Notes under the pieces: generated by a model
Seen by the model: only the letters and a program-made list of their open reading frames with translations
What the model was told of the DNA's origin: nothing
Databases searched by the model: none
Shown here: in pieces, positions 53,801 through 62,495 of the stretch
Numbering within the stretch: the first letter of the stretch is position 1
How the letters are laid out: the number at the start of each line of letters is the position of its first letter
Assembly: GCF_034929435.1 (NCBI RefSeq)
Contig: NZ_JAYFUM010000011.1
Coordinates: 62,001 to 126,000, forward strand
Direction of reading: 5' to 3'
DNA length: 64,000 nucleotides
Origin: Arcicella rigui
GTDB lineage: Bacteria; Bacteroidota; Bacteroidia; Cytophagales; Spirosomataceae
Position numbers and translations under genes: made by a program

Positions 53801-56800
53801 TTGTTAATCAATGTAAAACTTACTAAAACTGGCTCAATCGTAAATACAGCAAGTATTGCTGGTGCAAATGATGACCCTGCTAAAAATACGAATAATACCT
53901 CGTCGGTAACTGTAAATGTGGTCGAAAGAGCAGATTTAAGTTTAAGTAAAACAGTATCCAACCTTATTCCAAATGTTGGCGATACGCTTACTTATAATTT
54001 AGTAGTCAGAAACAATGGCCCAAATGCTGCAACCAATGTAGAAGTAAAAGATATTTTACCAACGGGACTGACCTTTATTTCGGGTACTGATGTAACGGCA
54101 AATGCTGGAACAGTAACCGGAACAGTAGCCAGTATTGCCAATGGAGGAAGTAAAACATTTAGTTTCAAGGCGAAAGTAACAGCAGAAGGAAAAATCAGTA
54201 ATGCCGCAGAAATCAGCAAAGCTGACCAACCTGACCCTAACTCAACGCCAAACAACGGAACAAATAATACTGAAAACGATAGAAGTAATATAGACATCAC
54301 TGCAACGGAAGTTTGTAATTTGATTGCCCCTACCCTTGCTACCACCAACAGTACGATTTGTTCGGGAACAAGTACTACCATTACAGCTACTGGATGTACG
54401 GGTTCAACAATTGTTTGGAGTAATGGAGCAAGTGGCGTAGGAAGTATAACGGTAAGCCCTACCACGGCACAGACATTTACAGCATTTTGTCAGAAAGGCA
54501 ACTGTAAAAGTACTTCATCAAATGCCATTACGATTAATGTTACCAATATTGCAGCACCAACTTTGACGGCTTCGCCTTCAACGCTTTGTGCTGGAAGCTC
54601 AAGTATCTTAACAGCCACAGGTTGTAATGGAGTAGTAGAATGGCAGACTTCTACCAAACCAACTGGCAGTACTCTAAGCGTAACGCCGACTTCTACTACT
54701 ACATATACCGCAAAATGTAAAGATTTAGGTTGCGAAAGTAATTTAGGAAGTGTTACTGTAACTGTTACACAAAAACCTGCTGCACCAAGCATCTTAGCTA
54801 CCAAAACAAGTATTTGTCCGTCTGAGTCTGTTACTTTAACAGCCCTAAACTGTAACGGTTCGGTAAGATGGAATACTGGACAAACGACAACATCAATCAC
54901 AGTAAGTCCACTTGTAGAAACTACTTACAGCGTAAGTTGTACTGTTAATGGTTGTATCAGCGACTTATCGACGCCAACAAGTATCAAAGTTACTGCAACA
55001 CCAGCACCAACTATCACGGCAAAAGATTCAACCATTTGTCCGGGAAGTTCAACAGTTTTAACAGCAACTAACTGTACTGGAACTGTTACTTGGTTCTTCA
55101 ATACACAAACAGCCGTTGGCTCTACGCTTACAGTATCGCCAACAGCTACAACAAGTTATACTGCTACTTGTACTGGTACAGCTTGTGTTTCTGAAAAATC
55201 AGCAGCAGTAGTAATAAAAGTAGCAAGTCCAGCTGCACCAGTCATTGCAACACCAGATTCAACTATTTGTACTGGTACAACCATTACACTGACAGCAACT
55301 GGTTGCTCAGGTACAGTTACTTGGTCGAATAATCAAAAAGGTGCAAGTATTCAAGTAAGTCCAACCAGTAGTACAACTTATTCTGCTACTTGTACAGTTG
55401 GTACTTGTACAAGCCCTGAATCAAATAAATTACCGATTACGGTTTCACCATTTAGTCCGCCACTAATTGCGGCTAACCGTTTGATTGTATGTTTAGGACA
55501 AAGTATTAATTTGACCGCCACAGGTTGTTCTGGAACGGTGAAATGGTCTGACGGAGGAACAGGTGCAAGCAGAATCATCACTCCAACAGCTAATATTAAA
55601 TATACAGCAACTTGTGAATCATTACCTTGTATTTCAGCCAAATCAAATGAATTATCAGTAGTTGTAAATATTACGGCTAACATCAATGCACCAGTTGCAA
55701 CGAATACAACAATTACTGAGGGACAAAAAGCAGATTTAACCAAATTAGTAAGTAGCAGTACTCCATCGGGGTCAACATTAGTTTTCAAAACTGGTGAATT
55801 ACCTACTTCTGCATCAGTAACAACTCCAACTTCGGTAGGTGCAGGTACATATTATGCTTTCTATCAAACCTCAGAGGGTTGCCATTCTGCGGGTGTTAAA
55901 ATTGTAGTTTCAAATGGGACAGTTGCTGACTTGGCGGTACAAATTGACGCAGACAGAACAACAGCAGCCGTTGATGAGAATATTAATTACTTCATTAATA
56001 TCACCAACAATGGCCCCAATACGGCTAAAAATATTGTTATTACGAATACACTTCCTGCTGATATTCAGTTTGTTTCAAGTTCAAGTGGTTTAGTGGTTTC
56101 GGGTGGAAAAATCATCATTAATGTTGATTCTTTAGAAAAAGGTCAATTAAAAACATTTACTTATACGGCAAAATCAAAAGTAAAAACAACGATTATCAAT
56201 CCAGTATCAGCCACAGCATCAAATGATAATAACCTGACCAACAACAGCGACCAAGCAGTTGTGAATGGTGAATGTAAAATTGGCTTGTTGATGTCGGTAG
56301 TTGATACCGTAAAAGTATCAAGCGGTGTTTATAATATTAAGTATCGTTTAATTGCTAAGAACTTCTGTAATGATACCTTGAAAAACGTAACACTCACCAG
56401 TAGTTTAGCCAAAACATTCTTATCACCAACAACAGCTTTGATTGTAAGTTCACCAACTGGCGATAAGGACAACCATTTAGTAATGAATACTACATTTGGC
56501 GTGTTGGATTCAAACTTGGTGAAAACAGGTAGTTATATGCTTCCTTTAGCTGTTGATACTATTACTTATACAGTACAAGCAACACTTCGTGGAAACCCCG
56601 GGCCATTTAGTAGTCAAGCTACAATAACTGGCAAGAAAAACAGCGGAGAAACTTTAACTGCTGTGTCAAGCGATGGAACAAACTTTGATGCAAGCCCAAG
56701 CAAAACAATCATCAGCTTTAACTTACCAAGTACAAAAATTGGTTTAGCAAAACAAGTCCTTAGCAGTGGATTAAAAAGAACAGCCACCAATGTTTGGACA

Positions 56801-58057
56801 GTACCTTACGTTATTCGAGTGGTGAATATGGGCGGTACTTATATTAAAAAATTAAGTGTAAGAGATACGCTTGAGTTAGTCTTTACAAAAGGAGCAACAA
56901 TTGTAGGAAAACCAACCGTAACTACAACCAAAGCTGGTATTACTGTTAATCCTAACTTTACGGGTTCAAAAGCAAATTCAAACTTGTTAATTGATTCTCT
57001 CAGTACTTTAGCAGTAAACGATTCGGCTCTGATTAATGTAACCGTTACGGTGAACGTTTCGGCAGCAACGGATTCTGTATTCAGTAACATTGCCGTAGGA
57101 ACTGGAACAGGTTTAGATAATAAATCATTCACAGACGTTTCTACTTCGGGCATCAAGCCAGACCCTAACGCAGATAATGACCCAAGCGAAAAAACACCAA
57201 CGGCAGTAACACTTGGAAAAGGAAATGTAGTAACAAGTAATGCCTCAATTGGTATTGCTTTATCAGCAGTAACCGATGATTTACCACAATCTGACGGTAC
57301 TTATAATGTTACACTAAAATTAGTCACGAAAAACTATGGCAATGTGGCACTCAAAAATGTAGCAATTTCGACCGATTTAGAGAAAGCCATTGGAACACAA
57401 GTAAAAGCGTGGACAATTTTAGGAAGACCGACCTTAGTAAGAGGAGTTTCAGCAGCACTGAACAGTAGTTTCAATGGAAAACGAGATACTTTACTTACTA
57501 CCAGTGCCAGTACAGCTTTAGCCGTTGGCGATAGTATCGTGATTACCTATATCATAAATGTTTCAGAACCATTAAATGATACATTGTATGTGAATGCCAA
57601 TGTGAGAGCTTACAGCGATGAAACAAGCTCAGTTTTAGTAACAGATGCTTCTGTAAATGGTACAAATCCAGATACAAACAATGATGGAAAACCAACAGAA
57701 TCGTCACCAACACCAATTATTTTCAAAGAATATGTTTCAAATATTTCTATTCCTCATGGTTTCTCACCAAATGGAGATGGAGTAAATGAAACCTTTGTAA
57801 TTGAAGGAGTACTGCCCGACGAAAGAGTACATTTAGAAGTATATAACCGTTGGGGAAGTTTGGTTTATGAATCCAAAGATTATAAAAATGAATGGGATGG
57901 CTCAAGTAATGTGGGTGTTAAGTTATTAGAAGCTGGAGCAGGTTTACCATCTGGTACATATTTCTATTCGGTAACACTTTACAAGAGAACAACTGGCGAA
58001 AAAGTTAATTTGCCACCAACCGTTGAATCCATTCGTTATATGACTATTTCAAGATAA
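50852..58057 (+). CDS. Giant T9SS-exported surface protein with DUF11, SdrD-B and Ig-like repeats
   Basis: 2401 residues. A long N-terminal leader with a signal-like segment near 58-74 (FTILLFTITSAFSAFAG), then a DUF11 domain (about 77-195), an SdrD-B-like domain (about 295-400: GSVVWTDLDGNGIRNST), Ig-like domains, DUF11 domains near 900 and 1030 (ADLSLSKTVSNLIPNVGD), six tandem 75-residue repeats each with four Cys (about 1155-1600), DUF11 near 1700 and more beta domains. The last 90 residues are a gliding-motility-associated C-terminal domain (HGFSPNGDGVNETFVIEG), a T9SS type B sorting signal. A cell-surface adhesin or matrix protein, secreted with help of the PorP/SprF and OmpA genes that follow. 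Confidence 0.92.
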   Translation: MNPFFNQNNSINKTYQTQSIFLESTHQKMTMASQIMMSSLLSKIFFNAFKTTQSLRQLFTILLFTITSAFSAFAGLPDLSVKTSIDNQSPSLGSDVIYTVVVKNINPDKATGVELTNTLPAGVTFKSFNTGNIGSATVATNAGVSTVVWTIGEIAGSSEVSLKIVATVNKRGFWYNIAEITKETQQDSDSTPNNNLLGEDDQDGVCFSIEEFFYNGEEYTTQLPAGLNNLVWTKKVGLNGTPIVVNSSTAGVELLANGNIKVTSISDYTEFAFTASNGTCPISGCCPVKFTPGQFGSIGSVVWTDLDGNGIRNSTESGLNNITVELYDATDNTLLATNVTANGGKYTFGNLVSGSYRLKFILPTGRQFVTKNASGSTSTTDSDAGIDGFTDIIPIDVTKASTDIGRNNLTIGAGILSNCIISAGTLTASTSSFCLPATGTAVVLTATTSTAPTVPSNFSVKYLLAKGSNFVIEQISDSRSFSVTSVGDYKIFTIVYSAVSGSENFFDLSTITFGTTTLSDLQAKIINQNLCAAIDGTGVSFGVKETLPAPVVIGPTVCSEGLVTLGNSTLTDVTFQWFTSKDATIPFSTSNTISLTPTTTTTYFVSVVSKTSGACASEKSSVTVSVNPKPATPIVKPTLANNCTINASTVNLADAIQSSPSTGGVFEWHTTNSTISPLVTNPSAAVAGTYFLFEKSINGCYSDPAIITVNINTCECTNPAGVTVSSLSPICANSGAVSLKATLSGGATSGTWTSEGTGTFDNANSLTAKYTPSAADITKGSIVLTFTTNDPDGTVTLCNAAIGKTTLTIKPQPSAPSVLQSDTLVCLGSSNKLFAISLGNTVKWYTSPTATNSVGNSQDLGFVVTPTVEGKYTYYAEATSTDGCVSNRTPIAFTVKKCLTDLAVVKNVITTPDAISAPNFILGQEISYTIDARNIGTSTSTDIKVTDLLPQGATFVSAFPIGEYNNTTGVWNVGDLIQGSNKILLINVKLTKTGSIVNTASIAGANDDPAKNTNNTSSVTVNVVERADLSLSKTVSNLIPNVGDTLTYNLVVRNNGPNAATNVEVKDILPTGLTFISGTDVTANAGTVTGTVASIANGGSKTFSFKAKVTAEGKISNAAEISKADQPDPNSTPNNGTNNTENDRSNIDITATEVCNLIAPTLATTNSTICSGTSTTITATGCTGSTIVWSNGASGVGSITVSPTTAQTFTAFCQKGNCKSTSSNAITINVTNIAAPTLTASPSTLCAGSSSILTATGCNGVVEWQTSTKPTGSTLSVTPTSTTTYTAKCKDLGCESNLGSVTVTVTQKPAAPSILATKTSICPSESVTLTALNCNGSVRWNTGQTTTSITVSPLVETTYSVSCTVNGCISDLSTPTSIKVTATPAPTITAKDSTICPGSSTVLTATNCTGTVTWFFNTQTAVGSTLTVSPTATTSYTATCTGTACVSEKSAAVVIKVASPAAPVIATPDSTICTGTTITLTATGCSGTVTWSNNQKGASIQVSPTSSTTYSATCTVGTCTSPESNKLPITVSPFSPPLIAANRLIVCLGQSINLTATGCSGTVKWSDGGTGASRIITPTANIKYTATCESLPCISAKSNELSVVVNITANINAPVATNTTITEGQKADLTKLVSSSTPSGSTLVFKTGELPTSASVTTPTSVGAGTYYAFYQTSEGCHSAGVKIVVSNGTVADLAVQIDADRTTAAVDENINYFINITNNGPNTAKNIVITNTLPADIQFVSSSSGLVVSGGKIIINVDSLEKGQLKTFTYTAKSKVKTTIINPVSATASNDNNLTNNSDQAVVNGECKIGLLMSVVDTVKVSSGVYNIKYRLIAKNFCNDTLKNVTLTSSLAKTFLSPTTALIVSSPTGDKDNHLVMNTTFGVLDSNLVKTGSYMLPLAVDTITYTVQATLRGNPGPFSSQATITGKKNSGETLTAVSSDGTNFDASPSKTIISFNLPSTKIGLAKQVLSSGLKRTATNVWTVPYVIRVVNMGGTYIKKLSVRDTLELVFTKGATIVGKPTVTTTKAGITVNPNFTGSKANSNLLIDSLSTLAVNDSALINVTVTVNVSAATDSVFSNIAVGTGTGLDNKSFTDVSTSGIKPDPNADNDPSEKTPTAVTLGKGNVVTSNASIGIALSAVTDDLPQSDGTYNVTLKLVTKNYGNVALKNVAISTDLEKAIGTQVKAWTILGRPTLVRGVSAALNSSFNGKRDTLLTTSASTALAVGDSIVITYIINVSEPLNDTLYVNANVRAYSDETSSVLVTDASVNGTNPDTNNDGKPTESSPTPIIFKEYVSNISIPHGFSPNGDGVNETFVIEGVLPDERVHLEVYNRWGSLVYESKDYKNEWDGSSNVGVKLLEAGAGLPSGTYFYSVTLYKRTTGEKVNLPPTVESIRYMTISR

Positions 58058-58080
58058 AATCTCGGTTTTATCTTGAAATA
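58045..58080 (+). terminator. Hairpin over the stop codon of the giant gene
   Basis: Perfect 15-bp arms TATTTCAAGATAAAA / TTTTATCTTGAAATA with a 6-nt loop; the TAA stop (58055-58057) lies inside the left arm. It may reduce read-through into the PorP/SprF gene, or protect the mRNA end. Confidence 0.65.
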
Positions 58081-58167
58081 AAATTAATTATTTTAAACTA
58101 TTAAGACTTTAGCCAAACTTGTTTATAAAACGATGGTTGAAGTAAATTAATCCTAAATTAGAATCAC

Positions 58168-59151
58168 ATGAAGCTCAATGGCTTGCTTTCAAGAATTAAA
58201 AATATGACATCCCTTGTATTCACAATGGCGATGATTAATCATTATTCTGCACAAGCACAACAAGAGGTTCAATACTCTCAATATATGTTTAATATGTTGG
58301 CGGTAAACCCTGCTTATGCTGGAAGCCGAGATATATTAAGTATGACCGCCGTTTACAGACAACAGTGGGTAAATATTACGGGTGCTCCCAGTACGCAATC
58401 GTTCTCAATTGATACTCCTCTCAACAGAGAAAAAGTGGGTATCGGCTTTCAAGCTTATAATGACCAAATTGGTGATTATAGAAATGTAGGTTTGTACGGT
58501 TCGTATGCTTATCGAGTAAAAGTATCTGAAAGAACCACTTTAGCTATGGGTATTCAGGCGGGGGCAACAAACCTTACTGGAAATTTAACCCAAGTGAAAT
58601 TAACCCAAAATGGCGACCAAGCTTTTACTTATTCATTCAACAAATGGTTGCCAAATGTGGGTGCTGGTCTGTATCTCAGCGACGACCGTGGTTACATTGG
58701 TTTTTCGTGTCCGGGTTTAATTCAGAATAGATTAACCAACGACCAAAGTGCAGATTCATCTTCACGCCAGTATCGTCATTACTTTTTTATGATGGGTTTT
58801 GTCGTTCCATTAGGCGAATCTTTAGTGTTAAAACCTTCATTTTTGTCTAAGGCTACTCGTGATGCCGCTTCTTTTGACTTTAACCTAAACTTGTGGCTCA
58901 ATGATAAAGTTGCTTTGGGCTGTTCGTGGAGAACGAATAATTTAAAGTTTAAATCACCATTTTCTAATCAAAACGGTGATGCTATCGTAGGCTTGCTTGA
59001 AGTTCAAGCGACTGACCAAATTCGTTTTGGTTACGCTTATGATTACGCAATTAATGGATTAAAAAGTATCCAAAAAGGTTCACATGAATTCATGCTTCGC
59101 TATGAATTTGGTTATCGCAAAGCAAAAATTCTTACTCCTCGATATTTTTAA
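58168..59151 (+). CDS. PorP/SprF family type IX secretion outer-membrane protein
   Basis: 327 residues. After the signal segment (SAQAQQ) comes the family opening QYSQYMFNMLAVNPAYAGSR and TAVYRQQWVNITGAPSTQSF, then a barrel-like series of strands ending in EFMLRYEFGYRKAK. PorP/SprF proteins sit in the outer membrane and help export or anchor the large type-B CTD protein encoded just upstream; these gene pairs are common in gliding Bacteroidota. Gap to the upstream gene 110 bp. Confidence 0.94.
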   Translation: MKLNGLLSRIKNMTSLVFTMAMINHYSAQAQQEVQYSQYMFNMLAVNPAYAGSRDILSMTAVYRQQWVNITGAPSTQSFSIDTPLNREKVGIGFQAYNDQIGDYRNVGLYGSYAYRVKVSERTTLAMGIQAGATNLTGNLTQVKLTQNGDQAFTYSFNKWLPNVGAGLYLSDDRGYIGFSCPGLIQNRLTNDQSADSSSRQYRHYFFMMGFVVPLGESLVLKPSFLSKATRDAASFDFNLNLWLNDKVALGCSWRTNNLKFKSPFSNQNGDAIVGLLEVQATDQIRFGYAYDYAINGLKSIQKGSHEFMLRYEFGYRKAKILTPRYF

Positions 59152-59255
59152 ATAATAGTATTACGAATTGTATCTTTGAAACCCCACATACCAACTTTTT
59201 AAAAGTTGGGCAATACAAACTTTCTCAAAAAATATTGATAGTAAATTTTAAAAAA

Positions 59256-61670
59256 ATGATTATTTTGAAAAAAACTGTACTTCTTATCTGGCTGGTATTG
59301 CTGGCAAGTCTTTCGTCTTTTGCTCAGACCTTAAAAGATGCAGAATATCAGTTTGACCAAATGAGCTACCTCAATGCTTCTCAATTATTTGAACAAGCGT
59401 TAAAAGGGAAAATTACTGATGCTCAACGTCAGTCAATTCTCCTAAAATTAGCTTATTCATACAGGCAAATGCACGACACCCAAAATGCCGAGCGTGTTTA
59501 TGCTGAACTTTTGAGTAAAAATCCTGTGCTTTCTGGCAATGATACCAAAGCGTACTTATATTATGCACAAGCCTTAGCCTCGAATGGTAAATATCCAGAA
59601 TCTCAGGCGATTTACGAGAAATATTCAAAACTTGAAATTGCGGATAATAGAAGTGGTGGTTTTCAGAAACTCTATAAAAATATTGCCGTCCTGAATAAAA
59701 ATGCCGCTTGTTATAAAGTAGATTATCTTTCAATCAATACCGACAAGGCTGATTTTAGCCCAATGTATTACAAAAACGGTTTGGTTTTCAACTCAGCTCG
59801 TACCGAAGGCTTTGGGATGAAACGTGTCTTTACTTGGGATAATTCACAATTCCTTGATATGTATTATCTCAGCGACCTCAGTCAACTCACAACTGACCCT
59901 TCTGCTGGGCTTGGCGGTAAAAAAGATAGTAAAACAAAAACTACCAAAGCAACACAAGCTATTGGTTTAGACGAATACACTGCTCCTACTGCCAACGATA
60001 CCAAAACGATTGGCTCGTACAGCGGTTCAAGTTTGTATTTGTATAACGAAACCCCAAGTATCAAAACAGAGAGTTTTAGTAGAACACTTAATACAAAATA
60101 TCACGAAGGGCCAATGACCTTTACGAGTGATGCAAAAAAAGTGGTATTTACTCGAAACAACTACAACAATGGGCATTACAATACTTCAAAAGACAAAGTA
60201 AACAAGCTGAAATTATACCTTGCCGAAGACAAAGGCGAAGGTCAATGGTCGAATATCCAAGAACTTCCTTTTAATAGTAACGAATACTCTACTGGGCATC
60301 CGAGTCTGACAAAAGACAATAAATTGCTCTATTTTGTATCAGATATGCCCGGCGGAATCGGAGGAACAGATATTTATGTAGCAGAATTTAACGACGGCAA
60401 AGTAGGTACTCCTGTAAATTTAGGCCCAGAAATCAATACACCAGGAAATGAAATGTTTCCATTTGTAGATGAAAGAGGTAATTTATACTTTTCGTCAGAT
60501 GGACATCCCGGTCTTGGAGATTTAGATGTTTTTTATACCAAACTTATTAATGGCACAAAAGCATTAGGCAAAGTTACCAATATGGGTACGCCTATCAACT
60601 CGAACAAAGATGATTTTGGCTTGATTACCGACGGAGAAAGAAAAGCTGGTTTCTTTTCCTCAAATAGAAAAAGAGGAAGTACCGACGACGATATTTATCG
60701 CTTTACTCGTGAATGTGACGAAAAACCAGAATGTGAAGAACATCAAGTAATCGTTTACGATGCTGATTCTAAAATGCCTTTGGATAATACCGACGTGCAA
60801 ATTGTTTCTGTTGAAAAATCTGTCTTGAAAAAAACAGACTCAAATGGTTCGTTTAAAATATGTTTAGAGCCTAATCAAAACTATGCCATTAATGCCAGTA
60901 GAGACGGCTATTTACCCAATAGTTTATCTTATAGTGTAAAAAGTGATTCTTCACAAAAAGTAATTGAAATACCTCTCACAAGAGTTAAATTGATTGATAG
61001 TACAGGAATAAGAATCAAAACACTCAGTCCTTGCGAAGCAATTAAAATTATCAAAGGTAGAGTAATTGCCAACAAAGATAAACGTCCGTTAAGTGGTGTG
61101 AAAGTAGTTTTCACCAACCAGTGCGATGCAAGCGAACAATCTACTGTTACTGGCGAAGATGGTGCGTATGAATTTGAAGTATGTGTTGGTTGCGAATATA
61201 AAATTGAGGCGTTCAAAGAAGGTTTCGGTTCGCAAGGTGTTAGTTTGAAAAAAATCACGCCAAGCGATCCAGAAGTAACCATCGTGAACTTGATTATGTT
61301 TGAAGAAGGCGACATCATTGCCATTGAAAATATCTATTACGACTACGGAAAGTATAATATCCGCCGTGATGCTGATCTTGAATTGAATAAACTTTATCAA
61401 TTGATGAAAAAATATCCATCAATGAGAATCGAAATTCGTTCACACACAGATAGCAGAGCCACTACTCAATTCAACCAAACGCTTTCTAAAAACCGTTCGG
61501 CAGCAGTAGTACAATATTTAGTAAAAAGAGGCATTGCAGCCAACAGAATGGAAGCATCGGGTTATGGCGAATCTCAACTGTTGAATGAATGTGCCGATGG
61601 CGTAGAATGTACAGAAGAGCAACATCAATTAAACAGACGTTCAGAATTTAAGATTTTGAAACTCAAGTAA
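59256..61670 (+). CDS. OmpA-family protein with TPR, PD40 and CarboxypepD-reg domains (PorE/SprE-like)
   Basis: 804 residues from the ATG at 59256 (MIILKKTVLLIWLVLLASL); an in-frame TTG at 59235 is possible but gives a poorer signal peptide. Signal segment 1-24, TPR-like helices 25-140, PD40/WD40-like repeats at 290-490 (FTSDAKKVVFTRNN, HPSLTKDNKLLYFVSDMPGG, LYFSSDGHPGLGDLD), carboxypeptidase-like regulatory domains (about 510-670) and a C-terminal OmpA peptidoglycan-binding domain (about 690-804: IEIRSHTDSRATTQFNQTLS). Such proteins link T9SS outer-membrane complexes to peptidoglycan. It is next to PorP/SprF and the giant substrate. Confidence 0.93.
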   Translation: MIILKKTVLLIWLVLLASLSSFAQTLKDAEYQFDQMSYLNASQLFEQALKGKITDAQRQSILLKLAYSYRQMHDTQNAERVYAELLSKNPVLSGNDTKAYLYYAQALASNGKYPESQAIYEKYSKLEIADNRSGGFQKLYKNIAVLNKNAACYKVDYLSINTDKADFSPMYYKNGLVFNSARTEGFGMKRVFTWDNSQFLDMYYLSDLSQLTTDPSAGLGGKKDSKTKTTKATQAIGLDEYTAPTANDTKTIGSYSGSSLYLYNETPSIKTESFSRTLNTKYHEGPMTFTSDAKKVVFTRNNYNNGHYNTSKDKVNKLKLYLAEDKGEGQWSNIQELPFNSNEYSTGHPSLTKDNKLLYFVSDMPGGIGGTDIYVAEFNDGKVGTPVNLGPEINTPGNEMFPFVDERGNLYFSSDGHPGLGDLDVFYTKLINGTKALGKVTNMGTPINSNKDDFGLITDGERKAGFFSSNRKRGSTDDDIYRFTRECDEKPECEEHQVIVYDADSKMPLDNTDVQIVSVEKSVLKKTDSNGSFKICLEPNQNYAINASRDGYLPNSLSYSVKSDSSQKVIEIPLTRVKLIDSTGIRIKTLSPCEAIKIIKGRVIANKDKRPLSGVKVVFTNQCDASEQSTVTGEDGAYEFEVCVGCEYKIEAFKEGFGSQGVSLKKITPSDPEVTIVNLIMFEEGDIIAIENIYYDYGKYNIRRDADLELNKLYQLMKKYPSMRIEIRSHTDSRATTQFNQTLSKNRSAAVVQYLVKRGIAANRMEASGYGESQLLNECADGVECTEEQHQLNRRSEFKILKLK

Positions 61671-61680
61671 ATTACCATTA

Positions 61681-61736
61681 TATCCCAAAAATAAAGCCTA
61701 TTTCTTGATGAAGAAATAGGCTTTATTTTTGGGATA
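61681..61736. terminator. Strong two-way terminator
   Basis: Perfect 26-bp arms (61681-61706 and 61711-61736, core ATAAAGCCTATTTCTT) with a 4-nt loop, between the OmpA gene and the convergent REC gene. Confidence 0.95.
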
Positions 61737-61750
61737 CTTGTTTTAATTTG

Positions 61751-62167
61751 CTACGATTCAGAGGGAAAGTTGTTTGACGCATCTTTGATGGCTTCGTACA
61801 AACGGTTCTTACTAACGGGCTTCTCGATATAAGAAGCAATTTTTAAATTGATGTTTGCCAATTCGATAAGACTTTGAAAAGTACTTTGACTGGCCGCTGA
61901 TACAATAATAATTTCAATTTGCTTGTCACTAAACTCGCTGGCATTGGTTTCTAAGTAAGCCATCAATTCATAGCCATCCATAATTGGCATATTCAAATCT
62001 AACAGCATAATCAATCGTTTTTCTGTTGATTTCTTTATCCAATCAAGAGCCTCTTGACCATCAGTAGTTTCGCTATAAGTGATATTAAAAGATTGTAAAC
62101 AACGGGCAAGCAACATCCTATTCAGATGTTCATCATCAACAATAAGCGTTTGGGGAAATTTTGTCAT
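61751..62167 (-). CDS. REC-only response regulator
   Basis: 138 residues, one receiver domain: D11/D12, phospho-acceptor D57 in MLLDLNMPIMDG, VSAAS switch and KPVSK lysine. It has no output domain, so it acts through protein contacts as in chemotaxis or phosphorelay intermediates. It is 328 bp downstream of the PAS histidine kinase on the same strand. Confidence 0.9.
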   Translation of the reverse strand: MTKFPQTLIVDDEHLNRMLLARCLQSFNITYSETTDGQEALDWIKKSTEKRLIMLLDLNMPIMDGYELMAYLETNASEFSDKQIEIIIVSAASQSTFQSLIELANINLKIASYIEKPVSKNRLYEAIKDASNNFPSES

Positions 62168-62495
62168 TTTTAAATTTAATGTTTTGAAAATAATTTAAAC
62201 ACCTTATCAAGATGCCAAATTTTCTGAATTAATTATACTTAATGGTTATTAGTCTATATGCTTATATATCTCTTACTTTAGAGTACTATCAATTAATTAT
62301 TTGTACTCAAAGGGTTCAAGAGGCTTCTACTTATACTTTACAAGATAGAAATTTACAAAATGTACTTGAAACAACAAAGCAGAAAAAATTTAATCTTTAT
62401 TCAACATTATATAAAATAACTACTTGCCTCGCTAAATTACTTATTAAAAGCTACAATACAAAAATATTTGATTTACTTTTTTTATCGTTTTTAAA
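62168..62495. other. 328-bp AT-rich spacer between REC gene and PAS kinase
   Basis: No gene that I can support. An 87-codon plus-strand frame here has an AT-driven composition and overlaps the kinase end. No stem-loop or clear promoter is visible. Confidence 0.5.

Noticed and set aside
51142..57156. Long antisense frames within the giant adhesin gene
   Set aside because: They arise from the Thr/Ser/Val-rich repetitive codons of the real gene; none has a domain or start context.
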